Shown here: positions 29,120 to 37,569 of the stretch, piece by piece
Numbering within the stretch: the first letter of the stretch is position 1
Layout: the number at the start of each line of letters is the position of its first letter
NCBI GenBank assembly: GCA_016213205.1
Contig: JACRAZ010000040.1
Span: 1-64,000, forward strand
Reading direction: 5' to 3'
DNA length: 64,000 nt
Source: Burkholderiales bacterium
Lineage (GTDB): Bacteria; Pseudomonadota; Gammaproteobacteria; Burkholderiales; Burkholderiaceae_C
Notes under the pieces: model-generated
What the model was told of the DNA's origin: nothing
Seen by the model: only the letters and a program-made list of their open reading frames with translations
Database searches by the model: none
Program-made: the position numbers and the translations under genes

Positions 29120-30418
29120 TCAGGCGCTGGCCAGGCCCAGCTCGGCCGGCTGGCCGGCCGACAGCAGCGATTCGATGTGCGCGATGAGCGCCTCTTCCTC
29201 GTAGGGCTTGCCCAGCAGCACGCTGACGCCGGCCTCGTGGGCCACGGCGCGGTGCTTGTCGTCCGAGGAGGTGATCATGATGATCGGCATGTGCCGCGTG
29301 GCCGCCTGGCCGCGTACATGGCGCGTCAGCTCGAAGCCGTCCATGCCGGGCATCTCGACATCGGTGATCAGCACATGCGGCATTTCCTCGGCCATGCGCT
29401 GCAGCGCCTCGTTGCCATCCTCGGCCAGCACGAAGCGGTAGTGGAACTTGGCCAGCGCACGGCTGGTCTTGACCCGCACGACCTTGGAATCGTCGGCCAC
29501 CATCACCAGGGTCTGGGCCGGCGTGCGGGCGGTGCTGGCCGGCACCGGGGGCACCGGGGGGCGTTCGGCCGCGGCGCGCTCGGCGGCCAGGCGGGCGGCT
29601 TCGACTTCGGCGCGGCGCTGGGCTTCGGCCCGGGCGGCGACATCGGCCGCTTCGCGCTCGGCGGCCAGGCGTGCCTCTTCAGCCGCTCGAGCCACTTCGG
29701 CCAGACGCGCCACTTCGGCCAGGCGCGCCGCTTCGGCCAGACGTGCTGCTTCGGCCAGGCGCGCTGCTTCGGCCAGGCGTGCCTCTTCGGCCAGGCGCGC
29801 CTCTTCGGCCAGACGCGCCGCTTCGGCCAGGCGCGCCGCTTCGGCCAGGCGTGCCTCTTCGGCCAGGCGCGCCTCTTCGGCCAGGCGCGCCGCTTCGGCC
29901 AGACGCGCCTCTTCGGCCAGACGCGCCGCTTCGGCCAGGCGTGCCTCTTCGGCCAGGCGTGCCTCTTCGGCCAGGCGTGCCTCTTCGGCCAGGCGCGCCT
30001 CTTCGGCCAGGCGTGCCTCTTCGGCCAGGCGTGCCTCTTCGGCCAGACGGGCCTCTTCGGCCAGGCGCACCACTTCGGCCAGGCGGGCCTCTTCGGCCAG
30101 GCGGGCCTCTTCGGCCAGACGCTCGGCTTCGGCACGCGCCGCCGCCTCGGCCGCTTCGTGTTCGGCGGCGGCGCGCGCCGCCTCGGCCTTGCGCCCGGCT
30201 TCCTGCCGCGCTGCCGCGGCCGAGGCTTCCGCAATGGCGCGCTCGGCCGCGAGCCGGGCCGATTCGGCCTGCGTGGCCTCGTCGGTGTCCGGGCTCGGCA
30301 GCGAGGAAGGCGCCGGCGGTGGGGCAGGCTTGTCCAGGGGCCGGCGCTGGCGCAGCAGGTCCACCACCAGCCAGATCAGCAGCGCGGCCACCACGGACCA
30401 GAGCAGAAAATCGTTCAT
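29120..30418 (-). CDS. membrane-anchored response regulator with long repeat helix
   Basis: The 432-residue protein has one N-terminal membrane helix (about 5-23, FLLWSVVAALLIWLVV), a Pro-rich hinge (about 27-45), and a very long charged helix or coiled coil (about 50-290) dominated by 24 tandem copies of RLAExx at 100-243. The C-terminal receiver domain (about 302-420) has acidic residues D309/D310, phospho-acceptor D353 in ITDVEMPGMDG and K404 in LLGKP. There is no output domain. A receiver held away from the membrane on a stalk suggests scaffolding or polar localisation. The start at 30418 precedes the membrane helix directly. Confidence 0.82.
   Translation of the reverse strand: MNDFLLWSVVAALLIWLVVDLLRQRRPLDKPAPPPAPSSLPSPDTDEATQAESARLAAERAIAEASAAAARQEAGRKAEAARAAAEHEAAEAAARAEAERLAEEARLAEEARLAEVVRLAEEARLAEEARLAEEARLAEEARLAEEARLAEEARLAEEARLAEAARLAEEARLAEAARLAEEARLAEEARLAEAARLAEAARLAEEARLAEEARLAEAARLAEAARLAEAARLAEVARLAEVARAAEEARLAAEREAADVAARAEAQRRAEVEAARLAAERAAAERPPVPPVPASTARTPAQTLVMVADDSKVVRVKTSRALAKFHYRFVLAEDGNEALQRMAEEMPHVLITDVEMPGMDGFELTRHVRGQAATRHMPIIMITSSDDKHRAVAHEAGVSVLLGKPYEEEALIAHIESLLSAGQPAELGLASA
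29690..30121 (-). repeat. 24 tandem 18-bp coding repeats (RLAExx)
   Basis: Twenty-four head-to-tail 18-bp units encode RLAEEA, RLAEAA, RLAEVA or one RLAEVV. On the plus strand the unit reads roughly GCCTCTTCGGCCAGGCGC. Units differ mostly at the last two residues and at a T/C site, so the array has evolved by slippage or unequal exchange while staying in frame. It has no spacers, so it is not CRISPR. Confidence 0.95.
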
Positions 30419-30594
30419 CGAGCGTCGTCCTTGCATCGGCCCACGACCCCACGCACGACGCGGGCACAGATCGAGACCCAATCCAGCCAGAGGATAGCGG
30501 CGAAGCTCGGTCGCGATGCGTGGATTTGTGACGCCTCTGCCACCCAATCCTGCGCGGAAACAAGCGGTCACGGGCTTGCGGCATCATCCGGCGC

Positions 30595-31314
30595 ATGCAC
30601 ACGCGCGCCCCGATCCAGGCCCTGGTCTTCGACATCTTCGGCACCGTGGTCGATTGGCACGGCTCGATCGTGCGCGAGGGCCAGGCGCTGGCGCAGCGGC
30701 TGGGCCTGCCGGCGGTGGATTGGCCGGCTTTCGCCGAGGCCTGGCGAGCCGGTTATCGCCCGGCCATGGCCCGGGTGGCGCGTGGCGAGCTGCCATGGAC
30801 CCACATCGATGGCCTGCACCGCCTGATCCTGGACGAGATCCTGCCGCGCTTCGGCCTGCAGGCCCTGCCGGACGACGAGCGCGAGGCCCTCAACCGCGCC
30901 TGGCACCGGCTGGCGCCATGGCCCGACAGCGTGGAGGGCCTGACCCGGCTGAAGCGTCGCCACACGATCGCCACGCTGTCCAACGGCAACGTGGCGCTGC
31001 TGGTGAACATGGCGCGTCACGCCGGACTGCCCTGGGATTGCGTGTTCTCGGCCGAGATGATGGGCCGCTACAAGCCCGATCTCGAGGTGTACCGCCGCGC
31101 CGCGCAATGGCTGGGCCATGCGCCGGACCAGGTGCTGATGGTGGCCGCGCACCCGTCCGACCTGCGCGCGGCGCAGGCCGCCGGGCTGCAGGCGGCCTAC
31201 ATCCCGCGGCCGGCCGAGCATGGCGCCGGCGGCTGGATGGAATCGGCCGCGGGCTGCCACTTCGAGTGGCAGGCCGACAGCCTGACCGACCTGGCACGCC
31301 AACTCGGGGCCTGA
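30595..31314 (+). CDS. HAD-superfamily hydrolase, haloacid dehalogenase type II-like
   Basis: The 239-residue HAD protein has motif I VFDIFGTVVDW (nucleophile D13), motif II TLSNGN, and motifs III/IV GRYKPDLEVYRRAA and VLMVAAHPSDLRAAQAAG. The cap domain and sequence resemble type II (S)-2-haloacid dehalogenases, though many such genes act on other small substrates. The ATG at 30595 follows a 176-nt gap shared with the divergent response regulator. No functional link to neighbours is seen. Confidence 0.87.
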   Translation: MHTRAPIQALVFDIFGTVVDWHGSIVREGQALAQRLGLPAVDWPAFAEAWRAGYRPAMARVARGELPWTHIDGLHRLILDEILPRFGLQALPDDEREALNRAWHRLAPWPDSVEGLTRLKRRHTIATLSNGNVALLVNMARHAGLPWDCVFSAEMMGRYKPDLEVYRRAAQWLGHAPDQVLMVAAHPSDLRAAQAAGLQAAYIPRPAEHGAGGWMESAAGCHFEWQADSLTDLARQLGA

Positions 31315-31349
31315 TCGGCGCGGCAGGCGCGCCGGGCAGTGCGTGCCAA

Positions 31350-31395
31350 AAGCTGCATTTCAGATGTTGCTTCAGGACCGGCCCGCACCTAGAAT
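31350..31395 (+). promoter_or_regulatory. nsrR promoter and upstream NsrR-like half-sites
   Basis: TTGCTT (31367-31372), a 17-bp spacer and TAGAAT (31390-31395) form a sigma70-type promoter. It overlaps AAGCTGCATTT (31350-31360) followed directly by CAGATGTTGCT, both like the NsrR half-site AAGATGYATTT. Binding here would cover the -35 element. Confidence 0.5.
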
Positions 31396-31396
31396 A

Positions 31397-31415
31397 GATG
31401 CATTGCGAATGTACC
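31397..31415 (+). promoter_or_regulatory. NsrR-like operator at the nsrR start site
   Basis: GATGCATTG-C-GAATGTACC is an imperfect 9-1-9 dyad of the kind bound by NsrR. It begins right after the -10 element and so would block initiation when NsrR holds its Fe-S cluster. It lies 48 nt before the nsrR ATG, which points to autoregulation of the whole operon. Confidence 0.6.
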
Positions 31416-31462
31416 TTCGCCAGGCGCAACGGCGCGCCGTCCCACCCCGCCCCCACCCCGCC

Positions 31463-31933
31463 ATGAAACTCACCCGCTTCACCGACTACCGCCTGCGCGT
31501 GCTGATCTACCTGGCCGCCGAACCCGGGCGCCGGGCCACCGTGGCCGAGATCGCCACCGCGTTCGCGATCAAGGAGAACCACCTGACCAAGGTGGTGCAC
31601 TTCCTCGGCCAGCAGGGCTGGCTGGCCACGGTGCGTGGCAAGGGCGGCGGCATCGGCCTGGCGCTGCCGGCCGGCCAGATCCCGGTGGGTGCGGTGGTGC
31701 GCCAGACCGAAGGCGCCGACATGCCGGCCGAGTGCTTCGACAACGACAGCAACACCTGCAGCCTGAGCCGCATCTGCCGCCTGCGCGGCGTGCTGCAGGA
31801 GGCAGCGGACGCGTTCCACGCGGTGCTGGACCGCTACACGGTGGAGGACCTGGTGCACAACCGCCGCGCGCTGACGACGCTGATGACACGTTCGCGCCGG
31901 CCTGATGCTGCCACTGCCGCGCGCCCCGCCTGA
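31463..31933 (+). CDS. nsrR: NsrR, Rrf2-family nitric-oxide-sensing repressor
   Basis: The 156-residue Rrf2 regulator has an N-terminal winged helix (MKLTRFTDYRLRVLIYLA is the NsrR hallmark; KENHLTKVVHFLGQQGWL is the recognition part) and three cluster cysteines C91, C99 and C105 (x7 and x5 spacing). NO destroys the cluster and relieves repression. The ATG at 31463 is preferred because it gives the standard NsrR N-terminus; the open frame begins earlier. It is first of five close genes (gaps 11, 15, 7 and 6 nt), all tied to NO handling or metal centres. Confidence 0.94.
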   Translation: MKLTRFTDYRLRVLIYLAAEPGRRATVAEIATAFAIKENHLTKVVHFLGQQGWLATVRGKGGGIGLALPAGQIPVGAVVRQTEGADMPAECFDNDSNTCSLSRICRLRGVLQEAADAFHAVLDRYTVEDLVHNRRALTTLMTRSRRPDAATAARPA

Positions 31934-31944
31934 CGAGCCCCACC

Positions 31945-32316
31945 ATGATCACCCCCGCCGCCCCCCACCCCGACACAAGCACCGAGCCGGCGCCCCGCTT
32001 CGACTACAGCGGCGACCCGGCCTGGCAGGAACCAATCACCGAAGCCCTGCGCCGGGTGATCGACCCCGAGATGGCGCTGTCGATCGTCGACATCGGCCTG
32101 GTCTACCGCGTCGCCGTGCTGGCCGACCGGGTGCAGGTGGCGATGACCATGACCTCGGCCGCCTGCCCGGTGGCCGACCTGCTGGTGAGCGAGGTGGAGG
32201 CCGCGCTCGATGCGCTGCTGCCGGTGGACCTGGCGATCCAGGTCGAGCTGGTCTGGGAACCGGCCTGGACCCCCGAGCGCATGAGCCCCGACGCACGGCG
32301 CTTCATGCGTTGGTGA
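31945..32316 (+). CDS. MIP18/DUF59-family iron-sulfur maturation protein (SufT/PaaD-like)
   Basis: The 123-residue protein has the family hallmark VIDPEMALSIVDIGLVYRV and one conserved cysteine, C74, in MTSAACPVADLL. This family helps load Fe-S clusters. Beside nsrR it probably rebuilds clusters damaged by NO. It lacks the extra C-terminal zinc motif of PaaD. It lies 11 nt after nsrR and 15 nt before the next gene. Confidence 0.87.
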   Translation: MITPAAPHPDTSTEPAPRFDYSGDPAWQEPITEALRRVIDPEMALSIVDIGLVYRVAVLADRVQVAMTMTSAACPVADLLVSEVEAALDALLPVDLAIQVELVWEPAWTPERMSPDARRFMRW

Positions 32317-32331
32317 GGCGCGGGACGCACG

Positions 32332-33462
32332 ATGCCCACTCCACCCCCCCGCCGCCTGCTGGCCGCCCCGGTGGCCCTGCTGCTGGCCGGCGTGCTGCTC
32401 AGCGGCCTGGTGGGCGGCCTGCAACGCGCCGGCGCGGTGCTGCCCGGCTGGGCGCAACTGGCCTTGCCGGCCCCGGCCGCGGCCCTGCATGCGGCCTTGA
32501 TGATCAGCGGCTTCTTCGGCAGCGTGATCGGCGTGGAGCGCGCGGTGGCGCTGAAGTGGCGCCCCGCCTGGGCGGCGCCGCTGGCCTCGCTGCTGGGGGC
32601 CTGGGCGCTGCTGGCCGGCGCGGTGGCGGCAGGGGCCTGGCTGCTGGTGGCGGCCTCGGCCGCCTTTACCGTGGCCAGCGGGCTGATCGTGCGGCGCCAG
32701 CGCGCCGCCCACACGGTGCTGCTGGCGCTGGCCGCGCTGTGCTGGCTGGGTGGCAACCTGCGCTTTGCGCTCGGCGGCTTCGACGACACGACGCTGGCCG
32801 CCTGGTTCGCCTTCCTGGTGCTGACGATCACGGCCGAGCGGCTGGAGATGGCGCGGCTGATGCGCCACCAGCCGATCGCGCAGGCGAGCTGCTACGCCCT
32901 CGTCGCGCTGCTGGTGGTGGCGCTGCCGCTCACCGCGCTGGCGCCGCGGGCCGGCGGCCTGCTCTACGGCTTCGCGCTGATGGCGCTGGCCGGCTGGCTG
33001 GGCCTGTACGACATCGCCCGCCGCACCGTGCACAGCTTCGGGCTGGCGCGCTACATGGCGGTGTGCCTGCTGGGCGGCTATGCCTGGCTGGGCCTGGCCG
33101 GCGCGGCCTGGGCGGCCATGGCCACCGGCGCGCCCACCCGCGATGCGGCGCTGCATGCGCTGGGCCTGGGCTTCATCGTCAGCATGGTGATGGGCCATGC
33201 GCCGGTGATCCTGCCGGCCGTCACCGGCCTGAAGCTGCACTTCTCTGCGGTGTTCTATGCACCGCTGGCCTTGTTGCACGCCTCGCTGCTGCTGCGCCTG
33301 GGCGGCGGCCTGCTCGGGCCGGCCTGGCGTGTTGCCGGCGCCACGCTCAACCTGCTGGCCATTGCCAGCTTCGCCCTCACCGCGGTGTGGGCGGCCTTTG
33401 CCTGGCGCAGCATGCACGACAAGCCGGGCCGCCGCACCGACCGCCCCACCCTACGCCCCTGA
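32332..33462 (+). CDS. polytopic membrane protein, NnrS-like
   Basis: The 376-residue protein is almost wholly hydrophobic with about 12 membrane helices. The segment DAALHALGLGFIVSMVMGHAP parallels the C-terminal NnrS segment THALTAGAIGALTLGMMTRT of the next gene, and both hold histidines in a helix, as expected of heme or copper binding. It is therefore probably a distant NnrS relative. The function is not established. Gaps of 15 and 7 nt put it inside the nsrR operon. Confidence 0.65.
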   Translation: MPTPPPRRLLAAPVALLLAGVLLSGLVGGLQRAGAVLPGWAQLALPAPAAALHAALMISGFFGSVIGVERAVALKWRPAWAAPLASLLGAWALLAGAVAAGAWLLVAASAAFTVASGLIVRRQRAAHTVLLALAALCWLGGNLRFALGGFDDTTLAAWFAFLVLTITAERLEMARLMRHQPIAQASCYALVALLVVALPLTALAPRAGGLLYGFALMALAGWLGLYDIARRTVHSFGLARYMAVCLLGGYAWLGLAGAAWAAMATGAPTRDAALHALGLGFIVSMVMGHAPVILPAVTGLKLHFSAVFYAPLALLHASLLLRLGGGLLGPAWRVAGATLNLLAIASFALTAVWAAFAWRSMHDKPGRRTDRPTLRP

Positions 33463-33469
33463 GTCCACC

Positions 33470-34693
33470 ATGACCGTGCTGCTGCGCATCGACGAACCGG
33501 CCTCCCAGCGCCCGCCCCCCGGCCGCGGCTTCGCACTGTGGGCGCTGGGGTTCCGGCCGTTCTACCTGCTGGCCAGCGGGTTTGCCGCCCTGTCCATCCT
33601 GCTGTGGGCGCTGCAGTTCGGCGGCTGGCTGGACGCGGCCTACCTGCGCGGGCCGGTGTGGCATGCGCACGAGATGCTGTTCGGCTACACGCTGGCGGTG
33701 GTGGTGGGCTTCCTGTTCACCGCCGGCCAGAACTGGAGCGGCCAGCCCACGCCGAAGGGCGGCCTGCTGATGGCGCTGGCCCTGCTGTGGCTGGCCGGCC
33801 GGGTGCTGGTGGTCACGCCCTGGGCCATGGCCGCGGCGCTGGTGAACCTGGCCTTCCCGCTGGCCGCCGCCGCCGCGCTGGCCCGCGCCTTGGTGGCCGG
33901 CGGCAACCGGCGCAACTATTTCTTCGTGGGCCTGCTGCTGATGCTGGGGCTGGCGCAGGCGGTGGTGCATGCGGTGCAGATGAACCTGCTGGTGCTGCCC
34001 GCGGGCTTTGGCGCGCAGGCCGCGTTGCAGCTCGCGCTGGATGTGGTGCTGTTCATCATGGCGGTGATGGGCGGCCGCGTGATCCCGATGTTCACCAACA
34101 ACAGCGTGCCCGGTGCCCAGGCGCGGCGCCTGCCGTGGGTGGAGAAGGCCTCGCTGGGCAGCGTGCTGGCGCTGATCGCGGCCGATCTGCTGCTGCCACG
34201 CGGCCCCTGGACCGCGCCGCTGCTGATCGCGCTGCTGGGCGTGGCGATGCTGGCGCACGGGGCCCGCCTGTGGCTCTGGCAGCCGCTGGTCACCCGGCAC
34301 ACGCCGCTGGTGTGGGTGCTGCATGCGGCCTACGCGTGGATACCGCTGCACCTGGGCCTGCGCGCGCTGGCCGAGGCCGGCTGGGTGGCCAGCTCGCCCG
34401 CCACCCATGCGTTGACGGCCGGCGCCATCGGCGCGCTGACGCTGGGCATGATGACCCGCACCGCGCGTGGCCACACCGCCCAGCCGCTGCGCGCCGACCG
34501 CTGGGACACCCTGAGCTACGCGGCCGTGCTGGGCGCCGCGCTGCTGCGCGTGGCCGGCCCGCTGCTGCAGGCGCAGTGGCTGCTGCCGGCGGTGCTGGCC
34601 TCGGCGCTGCTGTGGTCGCTTGCCTTTGCCATCTACTTCTGGCGCTACTTCCCGCTGCTGACCCGCCCGCGTGCGGACGGCCGCCCCGGCTGA
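33470..34693 (+). CDS. nnrS: NnrS, heme/copper membrane protein for NO tolerance
   Basis: The 407-residue protein has twelve predicted helices and typical NnrS signatures: ALGFRPFYLLASGFAALS near 28-45, WHAHEMLFGYTLAVVVGFL near 64-82, GGRVIPMFTNNSVPG and MMTRTARGHT. NnrS binds heme and copper and protects against NO-driven damage to iron pools; it is induced by NO and by denitrification. The ATG at 33470 is 7 nt after the previous stop, and ccoG follows after 6 nt. Confidence 0.94.
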   Translation: MTVLLRIDEPASQRPPPGRGFALWALGFRPFYLLASGFAALSILLWALQFGGWLDAAYLRGPVWHAHEMLFGYTLAVVVGFLFTAGQNWSGQPTPKGGLLMALALLWLAGRVLVVTPWAMAAALVNLAFPLAAAAALARALVAGGNRRNYFFVGLLLMLGLAQAVVHAVQMNLLVLPAGFGAQAALQLALDVVLFIMAVMGGRVIPMFTNNSVPGAQARRLPWVEKASLGSVLALIAADLLLPRGPWTAPLLIALLGVAMLAHGARLWLWQPLVTRHTPLVWVLHAAYAWIPLHLGLRALAEAGWVASSPATHALTAGAIGALTLGMMTRTARGHTAQPLRADRWDTLSYAAVLGAALLRVAGPLLQAQWLLPAVLASALLWSLAFAIYFWRYFPLLTRPRADGRPG

Positions 34694-34699
34694 CGCGCG

Positions 34700-36154
34700 A
34701 TGCCCATGGACACCGAAACCCAAGCCCCCGCCGCGACTGCCGGCGCCGCCGATGCCGACGCCGCGCTGCGGGTGTCGATGTACGAGAAGCAGGTCAAGAT
34801 CTACCCGCGTGCGGTGACCGGCTGGTTCGCCGGCTGGCGCTGGGCCCTGGTGTGGCTGACCCAGCTCGTGTTCTACGGCCTGCCCTGGCTCAACTGGAAC
34901 GGCCGCCAGGCGATGCTGTTCGACCTGGAACAGCGGCGCTTCTTCGTCTTCGGCCTGGTGCTGCACCCGCAGGACTTCATCTACCTGGCCGCGCTGCTGG
35001 TGATCGCGGCGCTGGCGCTGTTCTTCTTCACCGCGGTGGCCGGCCGGCTGTGGTGCGGCTACGCCTGCCCGCAGACGGTGTACACCGAGATCTTCCTGTG
35101 GGTGGAGCGCCGCATCGAGGGCGACCGCATCGCCCGCATGCGGCTCGATGCCGCGCCCTGGAGCGCCGCCAAGGCGCTGCGCAAGAGCGCCAAGCACGGC
35201 GCGTGGATCGCGATCGCGCTGTACACGGGCTTCACCTTCGTCGGCTACTTCACGCCGGTGCGCACGCTGGCGGCCTCGGTGCTGGGCAGCGGCCTGTCGC
35301 CCTGGGAATGGTTCTGGGTGCTGTTCTACGGCTTCGCCACCTACGGCAATGCCGGCTTCATGCGCGAGCAGGTGTGCAAGTACATGTGCCCCTACGCCCG
35401 CTTCCAGAGCGCGCTGATCGACGCCGATTCGATGATCATCACCTACGACCGCGGCCGCGGCGACCCCCGTGGCTCACGCTCGAAGAAGGTGGACCCCAAG
35501 GCCGCGGGCCTGGGCGACTGCATCGATTGCACGCTGTGCGTGCAGGTGTGCCCCACCGGCATCGACATCCGCAACGGCCTGCAGAACGAATGCATCGGCT
35601 GCGCGGCCTGCATCGACGTGTGCGACGACGTGATGGACAAGATGGGCTACGCCCGTGGCCTGATCCGCTACGCCACCGAAAACGGCGTGCAGGGCGGCTG
35701 GAGCAAGCGCCAGATGGCCCGGCGTGCACTGCGGCCCCGGGTGCTGATCTACGGCAGCGTGCTGGCCACGGTGAGCGCGGTGTTCGTGGCCACCCTGTCG
35801 CTGCGGCCGGGCTTCGCGGTGGACGTGATCAAGGACCGCAACGTGCTCGCGCGGCCGCTGGACGACGGCGCCATCGAGAACGTCTACCGGCTGCAGATCC
35901 TGAACGGCAGCGAGCGCACGCGCCACTACCGCATCGGCGCCAGCGGGCTGGCCGGGCTGACGCTGGCGAGCCCCACCGATGCGACGGTGGAGCCCACCCG
36001 CATCGGCTCGGTGCCGGTGCGGCTGGTGCTGCCGCTCGAGGCCACGCAGGCCGTGCGCGGCCAGTCGAACCCGATCGTGTTCGAGGTGACGCCGCTGGAC
36101 GAGGACGACGCGAAGCCGGTGCGCGAGAAATCCACCTTCTTCGTGCCGCGCTGA
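34700..36154 (+). CDS. ccoG: CcoG/FixG-type polyferredoxin, copper reductase for oxidase assembly
   Basis: The 484-residue membrane ferredoxin has an N-terminal hydrophobic part with WCGYACPQTVYTE (C119, C123), two [4Fe-4S] motifs C274/C277/C280/C284 and C298/C301/C304/C308, another membrane helix near 345-365, and a periplasmic Ig-like tail. CcoG reduces Cu(II) for CuB insertion into heme-copper oxidases. No ccoNOPQ is in view, so here it may serve the alternative heme-copper enzymes at 50670-58431. It is the last gene of the nsrR operon. Confidence 0.92.
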   Translation: MPMDTETQAPAATAGAADADAALRVSMYEKQVKIYPRAVTGWFAGWRWALVWLTQLVFYGLPWLNWNGRQAMLFDLEQRRFFVFGLVLHPQDFIYLAALLVIAALALFFFTAVAGRLWCGYACPQTVYTEIFLWVERRIEGDRIARMRLDAAPWSAAKALRKSAKHGAWIAIALYTGFTFVGYFTPVRTLAASVLGSGLSPWEWFWVLFYGFATYGNAGFMREQVCKYMCPYARFQSALIDADSMIITYDRGRGDPRGSRSKKVDPKAAGLGDCIDCTLCVQVCPTGIDIRNGLQNECIGCAACIDVCDDVMDKMGYARGLIRYATENGVQGGWSKRQMARRALRPRVLIYGSVLATVSAVFVATLSLRPGFAVDVIKDRNVLARPLDDGAIENVYRLQILNGSERTRHYRIGASGLAGLTLASPTDATVEPTRIGSVPVRLVLPLEATQAVRGQSNPIVFEVTPLDEDDAKPVREKSTFFVPR

Positions 36155-36174
36155 AGGGCCTGCGCCCTACCGGA

Positions 36175-36600
36175 TCAAAGCATTGCTTCGCGCCGCGAGG
36201 CCTCGCAGACGAACTCTTCCAGTTCCGGGTCGAGCGCGTCGCGCGCGCTGACGATGCCCACCGGCTTGCCGTCCACCGCCACCGGCACGTGGCGGATGCC
36301 GCGTTCGTGCATCAGCGCCAGCGCATGGCCGAAGCTCTTGTCGGGGTGCACCGTCACCGGGCGCGGCGTCATCACATCGGCCAGCAGCGTGCCGCGCGGG
36401 TCACGCCCCTCGGCGATCACGCGCTGCACGGCATCGCGTTCGGTGAAGATGCCGGTCACCAGGCCATCCTGCACCACCACCACGGCGCTCAACCTGTCGC
36501 GGGCCATGCTGCTGCAGGCGTCGAGCACGGTGGTTGAAGGCGCGGCGGTGAGCAACTGCTCGGCCTGCATGACCTGCTTGATACGTTGGCTGAACATCAT
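36175..36600 (-). CDS. tandem CBS-domain protein
   Basis: The 141-residue protein consists of two CBS repeats (about 8-62 and 72-128: VMQAEQLLTAAPSTTVLDAC... and VMTPRPVTVHPDKSFGHALA...), a Bateman module that binds adenosyl nucleotides. No catalytic domain is attached. The tandem ATG start at 36600/36597 is uncertain by one residue. It converges with ccoG across 20 nt. Its regulatory target is unknown. Confidence 0.88.
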   Translation of the reverse strand: MMFSQRIKQVMQAEQLLTAAPSTTVLDACSSMARDRLSAVVVVQDGLVTGIFTERDAVQRVIAEGRDPRGTLLADVMTPRPVTVHPDKSFGHALALMHERGIRHVPVAVDGKPVGIVSARDALDPELEEFVCEASRREAML

Positions 36601-36687
36601 CGACTCCCACGAGAACTACCGTAGCGGCCAACGATAGCGATCGGCGCGCCGTGCCATTTGACGTTGCACAAGCCCGGCGCGGGGTGT

Positions 36688-37539
36688 TCAGGTGCCGGAC
36701 ATCGATTGGCGCAAACTCTGCACGGTGTCACGGATCAGGTGGCCCGAGATCGAGAAGCGCGGCGGGATGTCGGGCAGCGCATCGATGTCGAACCACGCGG
36801 CCTGCTCGATCTCGCCCGGCTGCGGGCAGATGTCGCCGCCGGCCCATTCGGCCGTGAAGGCCACCATCAGGCTGTGCGGGAAGGGCCAGCTCTGGCTGCC
36901 GAAGTAGCGCAGGTGCTTCACCCGCACGCCCACCTCCTCGGCCACCTCGCGGTGCACGCAGTCTTCCAGCGATTCGCCAGGCTCCACGAAGCCGGCCAGC
37001 GCGCTGAACACACCGGGCCGGAAGCCCGGCGATCGCGCCAGCAGCAGCTCGCGGCCGCGCCACACCAGCGCCATCATCGCGGGGCTGATGCGTGGGTAGC
37101 TCTGCTGGCCGCAGGCCGGGCAGCGGCGCGCGCGTTCGCCGGCCAGCAGCTCGGTGGGTGTGCCGCAGGCGCCGCAGTGGCGGTGCGTGCGGTCCCACTC
37201 CAGCACCTGCGCGGCGCGGCCGGCCAGCAGCATCAGCGGCTCGGGCAACGCCATCATCGCGTTGCGCAAGGGTTGCGCCTGCCAGTCGGGCGGCACGTGG
37301 GGCGCCATCACGGCCCAGCAATCCAGCCCGCCAAGCTGCCCCAGGTAGTGCCGCGCAACCGTCTCGAAGGGCCAGGCGCTCGACGCGGCCGGCAACGGCG
37401 CCAGCAGAACCGGCTCGCCCCCGGGCAGCAGCAGCCGGCCTTCGTGGAAGGCAAAACACCAGGCGCTGGCGCTGGGCGCGGACTGCGGTTGCACGGCAGG
37501 CGCGAACTCGGCCGCCCAGGAAGCATCGGGGTTCATCAT
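36688..37539 (-). CDS. nudC: NudC, NAD-capped RNA hydrolase / NADH pyrophosphatase
   Basis: The 283-residue Nudix enzyme has a zinc ribbon (C122/C125 and C140/C143, HCGACG...RRCPACGQ) and a complete Nudix box (GFVEPGESLEDCVHREVAEEVG). The NudC motif reads SQSWPFPHS instead of the usual SQPWPFPQS, a mild change. It cleaves NADH and removes NAD caps from RNA. The tandem ATG start is at 37539/37536. It is 30 nt upstream of the hydrolase-GNAT gene's stop in this direction, but has its own ribosome site, so a shared transcript is not certain. Confidence 0.93.
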   Translation of the reverse strand: MMNPDASWAAEFAPAVQPQSAPSASAWCFAFHEGRLLLPGGEPVLLAPLPAASSAWPFETVARHYLGQLGGLDCWAVMAPHVPPDWQAQPLRNAMMALPEPLMLLAGRAAQVLEWDRTHRHCGACGTPTELLAGERARRCPACGQQSYPRISPAMMALVWRGRELLLARSPGFRPGVFSALAGFVEPGESLEDCVHREVAEEVGVRVKHLRYFGSQSWPFPHSLMVAFTAEWAGGDICPQPGEIEQAAWFDIDALPDIPPRFSISGHLIRDTVQSLRQSMSGT

Positions 37540-37569
37540 GGCCCCGACTCTAGAGCCTGCGGCCGGGTG

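Noticed and set aside
29690-30121. Regular repeat that could suggest a CRISPR array
   Set aside because: Units are contiguous 18-mers with no spacers and encode an in-frame helix; no cas genes nearby.
34700-36154. ccoG as a marker for a cbb3 oxidase cluster
   Set aside because: No ccoN, ccoO or ccoP exists in the window; neighbours are NO-response genes.
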